The notes beneath the pieces were generated by a model. The model was not told the DNA's origin. It saw nothing but the letters and a program-made list of their open reading frames with translations, and made no database searches. This document shows, one piece after another, positions 51,650 to 60,414 of a stretch of 64,000 nt of DNA (positions are counted from its first letter, which is position 1; each line of letters begins with the position of its first letter). Position numbers and translations under genes: made by a program. Source of the DNA: Bacillota bacterium (lineage in GTDB: Bacteria; Bacillota; Clostridia; Oscillospirales; Ruminococcaceae); NCBI GenBank assembly GCA_023396225.1, contig JAEWWT010000010.1:62001-126000 (forward strand), written 5' to 3'.

Positions 51650-52561
51650 ATGTATGATATAGTTATTATAGGTGCAGGAACAGCAGGACTTTCAGCAGCG
51701 ATATATGCTGTCAGAGCGGGCAAAAAGGTACTTGTACTTGAATCTGATTATTACGGCGGGCAGATTGTAAATGCTCCTGATATAGAAAATTATCCTGGAA
51801 TAAAGAAAATTTCCGGGTATGATTTTGCTGTCAGAATTTATGAGCAAGCAAAACAGCTTGGTGCTGAAATAGAATTTAAAGCAGCTATAGGTATTTCAAA
51901 GGATGATAAGACGTTCAGTATCCATACAGATAAAGAAAACATTGAGTGCAAAGCCGTAATTATAGCGGCTGGCGCCAGACACAGACATCTTGGCATTGAT
52001 AACGAAGAAAAGCTTATCGGCAAAGGTGTTTCATATTGTGCCGTATGTGACGGCAACTTCTTTAAAGATAAGGTAACGGCTGTGGTAGGCGGTGGAAATA
52101 CTGCTATTGAAGACGCAGAATATCTTGCAAAGATATGCAGCAAGGTTTATATTATTCATCGCAGAAGCGAGTTTAAGGCTGAAAAAAGGCTTATGAGTGC
52201 TATCACCAAAAAGGAAAACGTTGAACTGATTGTTGACAGCACCGTTACAGCATTAATTGCTGATGAAAAGCTTACAGGTTTGGAAGTCGAAAATATAAAA
52301 AGCAAAGAAAAAAGAAAACTTGAAGTTGACGCTTTGTTTATTGCTATAGGCTTTGCGCCGAAAAATGGTAAATTTGCTCCGCTTGTAGAACTTGATGAAC
52401 ATGGGTATATAATTGCAGGGGAAAGCTGCAAAACAAATGTTGATGGAATATTTGCCGCAGGAGATTGCAGAACAAAGAAAATCCGTCAGCTTTCAACGGC
52501 TGCCTCCGACGGCTCTATAGCAGCACTCTCTGCCTGCGAATATCTTTTAAAGCATGAATAA
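51650..52561 (+). CDS. trxB: Thioredoxin reductase
   Basis: A 303-residue low-molecular-weight flavoprotein: FAD motif IVIIGAGTAGLSAAIYAVRAG, redox motif CAVCDG (~132), pyridine-nucleotide motif VVGGGNTAIEDA (~150) and C-terminal FAD motif GIFAAGDCR. Clostridial TrxB may use NADPH or reduced ferredoxin-type donors. The nucleotide-binding arginine-rich segment HRRSEFKAEKRL suggests NADPH. SD is weak (AATGGT), consistent with coupling to trxA. Confidence 0.96.
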   Translation: MYDIVIIGAGTAGLSAAIYAVRAGKKVLVLESDYYGGQIVNAPDIENYPGIKKISGYDFAVRIYEQAKQLGAEIEFKAAIGISKDDKTFSIHTDKENIECKAVIIAAGARHRHLGIDNEEKLIGKGVSYCAVCDGNFFKDKVTAVVGGGNTAIEDAEYLAKICSKVYIIHRRSEFKAEKRLMSAITKKENVELIVDSTVTALIADEKLTGLEVENIKSKEKRKLEVDALFIAIGFAPKNGKFAPLVELDEHGYIIAGESCKTNVDGIFAAGDCRTKKIRQLSTAASDGSIAALSACEYLLKHE

Positions 52562-52564
52562 AAT

Positions 52565-52594
52565 AAGGGTACTGTGATATTGCACAGTACCCTT
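52565..52594. terminator. Bidirectional terminator
   Basis: 12-bp stem AAGGGTACTGTG/CACAGTACCCTT with a 6-nt loop between trxB and metG. Confidence 0.85.
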
Positions 52595-52610
52595 TAACTA
52601 TATTAAATTA

Positions 52611-54638
52611 TCAGTCATTCTGCTGAAACTGACTTGGATGCCTTGTAAAGAAGTCAACTCTTGGTTCTAGGAATTTGAGTTTCTGCTCAGTTTTGCCGTC
52701 AGCAAATTTCTGCATTGTATCAAAAATATAATCCCAGTCCCAGAATTCTTCGCTAAATCCAAGGTATTCAAGCACCATTGATGTTCCCTTAGGAGCGATA
52801 GGGTGGAGGAGAACAGCGGCAGTTCTTATCATGTGGAACAGGTTTACAAGTGACTGTCTGCGGAATTCTTCATTGTCGTCTGTATCATAAATCTTCTTAA
52901 CCCTTGCCATATATTTGCTTGATTTTCTGATATATGAGTCAAGAACATAAGTCACCTGATGGAATTCAAATTTGTACATAAAACGCTCGTACTCAAGGAT
53001 AGCTTTTTCAGCATCAGTAAGAACATCAGCTTCAACATCACCGATAGGCATATTCCCGTCATAATATTTCTGAACGTCGTAAATACATGTACGTATAATT
53101 CTGTTGAATACGTTAGAAAGCAAAAATCCTTCCTTTGTAACTGGATCACTTTCATCTTCATTTGCCATAGGATTAAGAGGCTTTGGCTGGAAGCTTACAC
53201 TTCTCATGCCAAGTCCAAGACTTATAAAGTGCATACGAAGCTGTTCAGCTGTATAGTAGTCGAGAAGTTCTTCTGCCATAGGTGGTTTAATATTTCCGCT
53301 GCTGCTCGCCTTTTTATCAAGGAAAAGAATGTGATGGTTTGCAACAAGCACAGGTAACTGCATTTCACCGTCTTCAGGCTGTGACGAGAGATTGTCCTTG
53401 CCCTGTAAAGCCATGAACATAGCCATTTCAGCAACGCCGTAGAAATAGATATTATCCTGACCAATGAACTGATAAACCTGTGAGTCCTTTGAACACCAAT
53501 AGTTCTTCCACTCTTGAGTGTTCTTTCCTGCGGATTCAAGATAAGCCTGTGTAAATGAAATAGGCGCCCACAGTGATTCAGGCCATACCCATACTGTAAG
53601 TCCATTTTCATCTTCCATAACAGGTGCAGGAACACCCCACTCAATGTTGCCTGTAAGTCTGAAAGGAACAAGTGTCTTGCCTGTACGGAATCTGATTCCT
53701 GCGTTGGTAAGAATTTTTTCAGCATCATCACGTTCAGTAAGTGTATTGAATTTTATAGTAAATGAAGTCTTTTTAGGTTCTTCAATAAATTCATGTTCAG
53801 CCATCTTAGACTTGACAGAATTATATTCTTCAAGATATTCATTCATTACATATATAACAGGAGGTTCAAGGAATTCACTGATAGTTTTGTAAACAACAGG
53901 ACGGACATTTTCCTGTGTCCTGATTTCAGAAGCGTACTTTCTAAGTTCATCAAAATGTTCAGTAAGCTTGAAATACCAGTTTACAACATCCTTCATTACA
54001 GGTGTTTCGCCTGTAAGCGTGCTTTTAGGATCAATAAGGTTTACAGGCATGTATTGATGACCGAGGTCACATTCATCCGCATAAGCCTTCTCAGATTGGC
54101 ATCCCTGTACAGGACATTTGCCGACAACCTGACGTCCGTTCAGAAATGTGCCAACCTTTTCATCATAGAACTGAGCAGTAGAAATCTTTTTCAGATGACC
54201 ATTGTCATAAAGCTTTTTAATAAATTCTTCTGAATATTTATTGTGAACCTCTGCTGTTTTACCGAGACCTGAAGCACCGAAAAGATTAAGGCTTATATCA
54301 TATTCTTCAAGAGTTTTCTTCTGATTTTCATGGTTAGAACTTACAAAATCCTTGATAGTTCCCGTGTATCCCTTTTCTTCCTTAAGCTTACGATAGCTTT
54401 CAGCGATAGGTGAGCCATAGCAGTCAGTTCCGGAAACAAATATAACATTATCCTTACCGATTCTGTCTCTCAGAAAGCGAGCAAAAACGTCAGCAAAAAC
54501 GAATACTCCGCCGACATGCCCAAAATGAAGACACTTGTTGCCGTAAGGCATACCTCCGGTTATAACTGCACGCTTCGGAAACTGCGGTCTGTTGTCGCGG
54601 CTGTTTTTCTTTTTATAATCCTTGTTGTTATTATCCAT
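52611..54638 (-). CDS. metG: Methionyl-tRNA synthetase
   Basis: A ~675-residue class Ia synthetase. HIGH-type motif AVITGGMPYGNKCLHFGHVGG is near residue 20. A zinc-knuckle region follows (GKCPVQGC...ADECDLGHQY). The KMSKS position is KKASSSG, without the usual second lysine. The long connective insertion (~230-340) exceeds that of standard MetG. No C-terminal tRNA-binding (Trbp111) domain is present. GGAGG is 7 nt before ATG 54638. Whether it is the only MetRS cannot be told from this window. No T-box or S-box leader was seen. Confidence 0.87.
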   Translation of the reverse strand: MDNNNKDYKKKNSRDNRPQFPKRAVITGGMPYGNKCLHFGHVGGVFVFADVFARFLRDRIGKDNVIFVSGTDCYGSPIAESYRKLKEEKGYTGTIKDFVSSNHENQKKTLEEYDISLNLFGASGLGKTAEVHNKYSEEFIKKLYDNGHLKKISTAQFYDEKVGTFLNGRQVVGKCPVQGCQSEKAYADECDLGHQYMPVNLIDPKSTLTGETPVMKDVVNWYFKLTEHFDELRKYASEIRTQENVRPVVYKTISEFLEPPVIYVMNEYLEEYNSVKSKMAEHEFIEEPKKTSFTIKFNTLTERDDAEKILTNAGIRFRTGKTLVPFRLTGNIEWGVPAPVMEDENGLTVWVWPESLWAPISFTQAYLESAGKNTQEWKNYWCSKDSQVYQFIGQDNIYFYGVAEMAMFMALQGKDNLSSQPEDGEMQLPVLVANHHILFLDKKASSSGNIKPPMAEELLDYYTAEQLRMHFISLGLGMRSVSFQPKPLNPMANEDESDPVTKEGFLLSNVFNRIIRTCIYDVQKYYDGNMPIGDVEADVLTDAEKAILEYERFMYKFEFHQVTYVLDSYIRKSSKYMARVKKIYDTDDNEEFRRQSLVNLFHMIRTAAVLLHPIAPKGTSMVLEYLGFSEEFWDWDYIFDTMQKFADGKTEQKLKFLEPRVDFFTRHPSQFQQND

Positions 54639-54814
54639 TGATAGGCCTCCAGTATTTGAATGCGGCAAATAACACTTTGCCATTACACTATTAAGTTATT
54701 TTATCATATTATGTATTGAATTGCAAGAATAATATACATATACTTTCATTGATTATAATGTGCAGTAAATAAATTTTAATAAAAGAAAAATATGTGAAAT
54801 AAGTAATAAATTAA

Positions 54815-54843
54815 TTGAATAGAAGAAATTATAGTAGTATAAT
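54815..54843 (+). promoter_or_regulatory. Promoter of deoC-deoB
   Basis: TTGAAT (54815-54820), a 17-nt spacer, TATAAT (54838-54843). Confidence 0.7.
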
Positions 54844-54875
54844 ATAAATAAAGAAACAAGAAAGGTGCATCTGAT

Positions 54876-55532
54876 ATGGAAAACAGTATTTTATTATCAC
54901 ATATTGATCATACCCAGCTAAAGGCTATCGCTGATTGGAAAGATATACAGAAACTCTGCAATGAGGCTGTAAAATATAAGACAGCGTCTGTCTGCATTCC
55001 TCCTTCATATGTTGCAAGAGTTAAAAACGTTTATGGGGACAACCTCAGAATCTGTACCGTAATAGGATTCCCTTTAGGCTACAGTACAACTTCCGTAAAG
55101 GTTTATGAAGCTGAGGAAGCTATCATTGACGGCGCAGACGAAATTGATATGGTAGTCAATCTCGGTGACGTCAAGAACGGTGACTTTAAAGCTGTTACCG
55201 AAGAAATCAAGGCAGTTAAGGAAGTTGCCAACGATAAGATACTTAAAGTAATAATTGAAACCTGCTATCTTTCAGAGTATGAGAAAGAAAAACTCTGCGA
55301 ATGTGTTTCAGAAGCACAGGCAGACTATATCAAAACTTCGACAGGCTTTGGAAGTGCAGGCGCAAAAATAGATGATATAAGATTGTTTAAAGCTAATATC
55401 AGCGATGAAGTTAAAATCAAAGCTGCCGGAGGCATAAGAACAAAAGAAGATATTGAAATGTTTATAAAAGCCGGATGTGACAGGGTAGGGACAAGCTCGG
55501 CAGTAGCTATTCTTGCTTCTGAAGAAAAATAA
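54876..55532 (+). CDS. deoC: Deoxyribose-phosphate aldolase
   Basis: A 218-residue class I aldolase cleaving 2-deoxyribose 5-phosphate to acetaldehyde and glyceraldehyde 3-phosphate. N-terminal LSHIDHTQLKA, EIDMVVNLGDVK and the Schiff-base lysine in DYIKTSTGFGSAGA (~150), followed by IKAAGGIRT. AGAAAGG precedes the ATG. deoB follows 19 bp on, giving a deoxynucleoside catabolic operon. Confidence 0.96.
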   Translation: MENSILLSHIDHTQLKAIADWKDIQKLCNEAVKYKTASVCIPPSYVARVKNVYGDNLRICTVIGFPLGYSTTSVKVYEAEEAIIDGADEIDMVVNLGDVKNGDFKAVTEEIKAVKEVANDKILKVIIETCYLSEYEKEKLCECVSEAQADYIKTSTGFGSAGAKIDDIRLFKANISDEVKIKAAGGIRTKEDIEMFIKAGCDRVGTSSAVAILASEEK

Positions 55533-55551
55533 TTACAGGGAGGGATTGTTT

Positions 55552-56721
55552 ATGGCAGATATCAAAAGAGTTTTCCTCATTGTACTTGACAGCGTCGGAA
55601 TAGGTGAAGCACCTGACGCAGATAAATTCGGGGATGTAGGAAGTCATACTGTCGGAACATGCTTCAAGTCCGGAAAGCTGAATGTTCCTAATTTGCAGAA
55701 ACTTGGTCTGTTTAACATAGACGGAATTAACTGCGGTGAACCTGTCAGCAATCCGTCAGCAGCATATGCAAAAATGACCGAGTCGTCCAAAGGAAAAGAT
55801 ACAACTATCGGTCATTGGGAAATTGCAGGTATTATTTCACATAAACCTCTTCCGACTTATCCTAATGGATTTCCAAAGGAAGTTATTGAAGAGTTTGAAA
55901 AACAGACAGGCAGGAAAATTCTCTGCAACAAGCCATACTCAGGAACAGCTGTTATAAATGAATATGGCAGAGAGCATATGGAAACAGGTGCGCTTATTGT
56001 GTATACATCCGCAGACAGCGTTTTTCAGATTGCAGCTCATGAGAATATTGTTCCTGTTGAACAGCTTTATAAATATTGTGAGATTGCAAGAAAAATCCTG
56101 TGTGGAAAACATGCGGTCGGAAGAGTTATTGCAAGACCTTTTGTCGGAGCATATCCTGATTTAAAAAGAACCTCAAACCGCCATGACTTTTCTCTTGAAC
56201 CACCAAAGGATACTGTTCTTGACTATATTTCAAAAGCAGGCCTTGACGTCATTGCAGTCGGAAAAATTAATGATATCTTTGCAGGCAAGGGCATTACAAA
56301 GATGACAAGAACTATAAATAATGACAACGGCATGGAGAAAACCTTTGAATATGTAAAGACCGATTTCAACGGACTTTGCTTTGTAAATCTCGTTGATTTT
56401 GACATGCAGTATGGTCACAGAAATGATATTCCTGGGTATACAAATGCCCTTAATAAGTTTGATGAACAGCTAGGTCTTTTGTTGCCTATGCTGAATGACG
56501 ATGATGTTCTGATGATTACAGCAGACCATGGCTGTGATCCGGGAACTGCAAGCACCGACCATTCAAGAGAGTATACGCCGTTTATTGTGTACGGCAAGAA
56601 AATCAAGAGTGTTAATATGGGCATAAGACCAACCTTTGCAGACATTGGAGCAACCGTTGCAGATATGCTCGGAGTAAGTGCAGAAACAGACGGAGAACCA
56701 CTCACTTTTCAATTACTTTAA
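55552..56721 (+). CDS. deoB: Phosphopentomutase
   Basis: A 389-residue alkaline-phosphatase-superfamily enzyme interconverting (deoxy)ribose 1- and 5-phosphates, feeding DeoC. Metal-binding FLIVLDSVGIGEAPDA at the N-terminus, the phosphothreonine region GKDTTIGHWEIAG (~85), and the C-terminal ITADHGCDPGTASTDHSREYTP. GGGAGGG lies 8 nt before ATG 55552; the upstream frame overlaps deoC. The 3' end overlaps the convergent oxidoreductase gene by 20 bp. Confidence 0.96.
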   Translation: MADIKRVFLIVLDSVGIGEAPDADKFGDVGSHTVGTCFKSGKLNVPNLQKLGLFNIDGINCGEPVSNPSAAYAKMTESSKGKDTTIGHWEIAGIISHKPLPTYPNGFPKEVIEEFEKQTGRKILCNKPYSGTAVINEYGREHMETGALIVYTSADSVFQIAAHENIVPVEQLYKYCEIARKILCGKHAVGRVIARPFVGAYPDLKRTSNRHDFSLEPPKDTVLDYISKAGLDVIAVGKINDIFAGKGITKMTRTINNDNGMEKTFEYVKTDFNGLCFVNLVDFDMQYGHRNDIPGYTNALNKFDEQLGLLLPMLNDDDVLMITADHGCDPGTASTDHSREYTPFIVYGKKIKSVNMGIRPTFADIGATVADMLGVSAETDGEPLTFQLL

Positions 56722-57766
56722 TTGATTTAAGCCCACTTTTCATTACAAGTTTTCTTAAAAAAGGATTGTACATGAACTGACATTTGAAAAGCTTGAAAAA
56801 TAGCTTTAGAATTTGAGGTGTTATTTTAAGCCTGTACAGTTTATTTTTATCAGCGGTGTCTGAATTAAAGACGTCGCTGAGTTTTTTTGCGCTGATTATT
56901 GCAGAGCTTATTCCCTCCAGAGAACTCGGGGAAACAAGTCCTGCCGCTTCACCAAGCAGGAAGATGTCATTCTTGCCTGAGCAGAAGTTTGATATGCTTT
57001 CTGGACGCATTACAAGGCAGGCTTCTGTTTTGATTGGTGTTCCAAATTTAAAGCCGTATCTTTTGAGCCGTTCTTTCTGTAACTCAAACATCTCACGGCA
57101 ATCTTTCTGTTTAAAAGCACCACCAAAAATGAAGCTGTTATCCTTTGAAACAGACCATGAACAGCAATCCGAGGTTTGAGCGTCAAATATGCATGAGTAA
57201 AAAGGATTAGGGTGACATTCTTCAAACCATTGCTGGATTGCAACATATTTTCTGAATTTGCATTTTGGAAAGAAAGTGTTTCTGACGATGGATTTTGCAC
57301 CGTCAGCACCAATCAGATACTTTGCTTTAATATTTTGTATTTCTCCTTGATTATCCCTGTAACTTACTTTATAGCAGTCACATTCTTTCTCAATGCTCAT
57401 GCAGTTCCCGTTAAGAACATCCACATTTTCGGGTATAAGTGACTTTAGCCACATATCAAATTTGTGTCTGTCAAAGTTTATATAAAAACGCTGATAATTA
57501 CGAATTAAACCCGTTTTTACGTCTATTGTCTTTACGGTGAAAATCTGCGGGTCAACTATAATTTCTTTAGGAAATGTCATGTCAAAGCATGCAAAAGCTT
57601 TCTGTGCATCTGATGACAGCAGTCCACCGCATGGCTTCATAAAACTGTCTGGAGTATCATTCTTGGGGTCAATTGCAGCAATTGTATAATTATCAGAAAC
57701 AAGTCTGCAAAAGGTAGAGCCTGCAGGGCCAAGTCCTATTACTGCTATATCGTAAACATCATTCAT
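56702..57766 (-). CDS. FAD-dependent oxidoreductase, geranylgeranyl-reductase family
   Basis: A 354-residue flavoprotein: dinucleotide fold DIAVIGLGPAGSTFCRLV at the N-terminus, FMKPCGGLLSSDAQKAF, the GD-like motif AKYLIGADGAKSIVR (~155), and the FAD ribityl segment IFLLGEAAGLVSPSSLEGISSA (~275). Bacterial members reduce isoprenoids or other unsaturated lipids, or are of unknown role; no isoprenoid genes are nearby. GAGG is 7 nt before the ATG. No terminator was seen, and its 3' end overlaps deoB. Confidence 0.82.
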   Translation of the reverse strand: MNDVYDIAVIGLGPAGSTFCRLVSDNYTIAAIDPKNDTPDSFMKPCGGLLSSDAQKAFACFDMTFPKEIIVDPQIFTVKTIDVKTGLIRNYQRFYINFDRHKFDMWLKSLIPENVDVLNGNCMSIEKECDCYKVSYRDNQGEIQNIKAKYLIGADGAKSIVRNTFFPKCKFRKYVAIQQWFEECHPNPFYSCIFDAQTSDCCSWSVSKDNSFIFGGAFKQKDCREMFELQKERLKRYGFKFGTPIKTEACLVMRPESISNFCSGKNDIFLLGEAAGLVSPSSLEGISSAIISAKKLSDVFNSDTADKNKLYRLKITPQILKLFFKLFKCQFMYNPFLRKLVMKSGLKSIKVIEK

Positions 57767-57970
57767 GTTAAATCCTCTTTATATAAAACTGTATACAAAC
57801 AATAAAAGTATAACATAGACAGCTTTTTTGTCAATGATAATTAATAATTAGATTAAAAATAACAGTTGAATATTCTTGCAATATAATATATAATATATAT
57901 TGTTATATTATATTAGTAATATATAATATACTCTATAACATTATTTCATTACAATTTATTTGGGACAGTG

Positions 57971-58006
57971 AAAGGAGATGTGCTTCTTTAGCGGAGCATA
58001 TAGAAT
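57971..58006 (+). promoter_or_regulatory. SD-hairpin-start leader of the lipid kinase gene
   Basis: SD AAAGGAG (57971-57977), then a stem TGCTTC (57981-57986)/GGAGCA (57993-57998), extendable with flanking A-U/G-U pairs, then 7-8 nt to ATG 58007. The geometry is looser than in the other five cases. Upstream, 57878-57935 is almost pure alternating A/T. Confidence 0.5.
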
Positions 58007-58933
58007 ATGAAAAAAGCATTGTTTGTTTTTAATCCACACTCTGGAAAAGGTCAGATAAAATTTAATCTGCTTAATATAATTGATACTTTGACTAAGGGAG
58101 GGTACGATGTAACCGTTCACCCAACTCAGTCAAAGTATGATGCACTTGATACAGTTGCACAAATCGGCAATGATTTTGATGCAATTATTTGCAGCGGCGG
58201 AGATGGAACACTGAACGAAACAATTGAAGGCATAATGTCTCTTGAAGAAAAAAAGCCTCTTGGTTATATTCCGGCAGGAACAATGAACGATTTTGCGACA
58301 AGCCTTAATATTTCAAAGGATATGAAGCAGGCTGCATTGAATATAGTGAGAAATGAGAAAATCAATGTGGATGTAGGTTCATTCAACAAAGTCTTTTTCA
58401 CATATGTTGCGGCATTCGGAGCATTTACAGATGTCAGTTATGAAACTCCTCAGCAGAAAAAGAATGTGTTCGGAACACTTGCATATATAATGGAGGGGAT
58501 GAAAAAGCTTAATAAGTTGAAGACATATTCTGTAAAGTTAAAGTATAACGATACTGAAACTGAAGGCGATTTCCTTTTTGGAATGGTTTCTAACTCTACT
58601 TCCATTGCAGGTTTCAAAGGACTTAGCGGAAATGATGTTATGCTTGATGACGGAGTATTTGAGTGTTTCTTTGTAAAAAATCCAACAAACCTTATGGATT
58701 TCCAGATGATGATAAATGATCTTCTGCAGAGAAAGCTGGATTCACCTTATTTCTTATTTTTTAAGACAGATTATGTGGAATTTGAATCGTCATCAGAATT
58801 ACCATGGACACTTGATGGTGAATTTGGCGGAATTGAAACTAAGGTTGTTGTGAAGAACAATCATAAGGCAATTGAGATTTTTGCAGCTCCTAATGATAAT
58901 ATTTCTGTATGTACTGATGTACCTCAGAATTAA
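58007..58933 (+). CDS. Diacylglycerol/lipid kinase (YegS/DgkB-like)
   Basis: A 308-residue soluble lipid kinase: nucleotide-binding CSGGDGTLNETIEGIM (~63-78), GYIPAGTMNDFATSLNI (~85-101) and the C-terminal LPWTLDGEFGG. Members phosphorylate diacylglycerol or related lipids at the inner leaflet, recycling lipid from teichoic acid or glycolipid synthesis. Exact lipid unknown. Monocistronic with a strong terminator. Confidence 0.92.
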   Translation: MKKALFVFNPHSGKGQIKFNLLNIIDTLTKGGYDVTVHPTQSKYDALDTVAQIGNDFDAIICSGGDGTLNETIEGIMSLEEKKPLGYIPAGTMNDFATSLNISKDMKQAALNIVRNEKINVDVGSFNKVFFTYVAAFGAFTDVSYETPQQKKNVFGTLAYIMEGMKKLNKLKTYSVKLKYNDTETEGDFLFGMVSNSTSIAGFKGLSGNDVMLDDGVFECFFVKNPTNLMDFQMMINDLLQRKLDSPYFLFFKTDYVEFESSSELPWTLDGEFGGIETKVVVKNNHKAIEIFAAPNDNISVCTDVPQN

Positions 58934-58942
58934 TTTCAAAAT

Positions 58943-58978
58943 AAAGATGGTATAGAATTAATTTTCTATGCCATCTTT
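58943..58978 (+). terminator. Terminator of the lipid kinase gene
   Basis: A 15-bp stem with one G-U pair (AAAGATGGTATAGAA with 58964-58978), followed by TTA and a T-rich tract. Confidence 0.85.
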
Positions 58979-59001
58979 TAATTTTGCTGCTGATAATAAA
59001 A

Positions 59002-59034
59002 ATACGGTATAATGTAGAAACAATTATACCGTAT
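59002..59034 (-). terminator. Terminator of mcrC
   Basis: 12-bp stem ATACGGTATAAT/ATTATACCGTAT, 9-nt loop, followed by TTTTT on the minus strand, 12 bp after the mcrC stop. Confidence 0.85.
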
Positions 59035-59046
59035 ACAAATATATTA

Positions 59047-60327
59047 TTACATGGAAAATTCTGATAATATCCTGCCAATTTCGTCAGCAAGATTATGAAG
59101 ATCAACAAAAATAATTTTAATCGGACAACCATTCTGTGAAACAAAACTCAACTCACTGAATTCATCATTGAACGAATTCGACTTAGGATAAATGATATAA
59201 GCTGATGAAGCATTGAATTTCGTTGTATCAGCGTACAATTTACCAACCTGTTCATCAAAATCATTAAGCAGCGAAATATTTTTCTTTTCTTTTTTGTCCC
59301 ACTTTACATCAATAACAGTAAAAGCACCGCTTGCCCATGTATCAAAAATAGCATCAGGAAGAAGTTCGGAGTATTGCGAAAGTCTGTCTAGATTACTGCA
59401 ATGTTTGTTCAGAAGTCTGAAACTAAACATCGGTGGTGTCATATAATCAGAAAGCTTTTTTGTAATATAGCTCTCAAACAGTCTGTGCATAGGGAACAAA
59501 ACAGCATAACCTGAGTTTTTACTGCTGAAAAAGAAAGAACTCTTTTTCTGAAGAAAAATTCTGCTCCAACCAAGAGCAAATTGATACATATTCATGCTTC
59601 TGTCTGTTGCAACTTTTTTAAAATCAGCATTCAGATTGGTGGAATATTCAACATCCTGAAGTGCTGTAAGAATAGAAGCTAGCTGACGTCTGTTCTGAGT
59701 ATTGAGAGAAAGCTTTGTCAAAAGCTTTACAGTTGATTTAAGAATCCTATTTTCAGTTCTGTTTACACTGAAATCATCGTACTGAACAAAGAAACGTTCC
59801 TTATGAGCAAAGTTTTTCGTAGCATGAATAGAATAAATTGTTTTACCTTTAACAAATCTTTCATTTGCCATAATCGAAACATAAGTCTGTTTAAGTCCGC
59901 TTTTCATTATAATAAAAAGCTCATTTATAAACATTCTTACAAACATTTCAAAGATGTTCATGCCTCCACGTTTTACAATGCTTTCTGACAATGTCGTTAC
60001 AGGCATATTATCAATGGTATACAGCATTTCAAGGAGTGCAGCACGAGAACGTATTCCGCAGAACAGCTCGATCTGAGTACCGTCATTCAGTGAAACAACA
60101 CCGCTGAAATTTCCTGGTTTGATAATTTTACCGAATTTCTCATCTTCACATACGTGAAAGTATTCATACAACTCGCCGCTTATTGCAGTACGTGTGCTTT
60201 CAACAGCGAAGTTTTCAAGGAGATCAAAGGTACCTTCTTCAAGTACAACACAGTTAGGATCGTCAGTTTCAACATTACGGGTGAAAAAGCCGCTTTCTGT
60301 TATTGCAAGACGGTTATCTTTTTCCAT
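59047..60327 (-). CDS. mcrC: McrC-type 5-methylcytosine restriction subunit
   Basis: A 426-residue McrC homologue, the nuclease subunit of a type IV modification-dependent restriction complex. N-terminal beta-rich part and middle helical part (NRILKSTVKLLTKLSL) as in the family. The PD-(D/E)XK nuclease site is formed by ELLPDAIFDTWASGAFTVIDVKWD (PD...DVK, ~330-352). It acts when the McrB ring hydrolyses GTP. Start ATG 60327, 12 nt past the ATG that abuts AGAAAGG. It follows mcrB, separated by an 87-bp folded leader. Confidence 0.9.
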   Translation of the reverse strand: MEKDNRLAITESGFFTRNVETDDPNCVVLEEGTFDLLENFAVESTRTAISGELYEYFHVCEDEKFGKIIKPGNFSGVVSLNDGTQIELFCGIRSRAALLEMLYTIDNMPVTTLSESIVKRGGMNIFEMFVRMFINELFIIMKSGLKQTYVSIMANERFVKGKTIYSIHATKNFAHKERFFVQYDDFSVNRTENRILKSTVKLLTKLSLNTQNRRQLASILTALQDVEYSTNLNADFKKVATDRSMNMYQFALGWSRIFLQKKSSFFFSSKNSGYAVLFPMHRLFESYITKKLSDYMTPPMFSFRLLNKHCSNLDRLSQYSELLPDAIFDTWASGAFTVIDVKWDKKEKKNISLLNDFDEQVGKLYADTTKFNASSAYIIYPKSNSFNDEFSELSFVSQNGCPIKIIFVDLHNLADEIGRILSEFSM

Positions 60328-60339
60328 AATTTTGACCAT

Positions 60340-60402
60340 CCTTTCTGAGTTTTAACGGTCTGTAAACCATATTCGGACGGTTGTCCGAAAAGTCAAAACT
60401 CA
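60340..60402 (-). promoter_or_regulatory. Folded mcrB-mcrC intercistronic leader
   Basis: On the minus strand an 11-bp helix with one G-U pair, TGAGTTTTGAC (60392-60402)/GTTAAAACTCA (60346-60356), encloses a perfect hairpin TTCGGAC-AACC-GTCCGAA (60372-60389). The SD AGAAAGG (60340-60346) begins at the helix end. No T run, so not a terminator; it may set the McrB:McrC ratio. Confidence 0.55.
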
Positions 60403-60414
60403 AATGCTGCCGTA

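Noticed and set aside
57878..57935. Alternating A/T tract as a replication origin or special site
   Set aside because: No DnaA boxes or iterons nearby; simple low-complexity AT sequence.
60372..60389. Terminator between mcrB and mcrC
   Set aside because: The hairpin has no following T run on the minus strand and lies inside a larger helix that ends at the mcrC SD.
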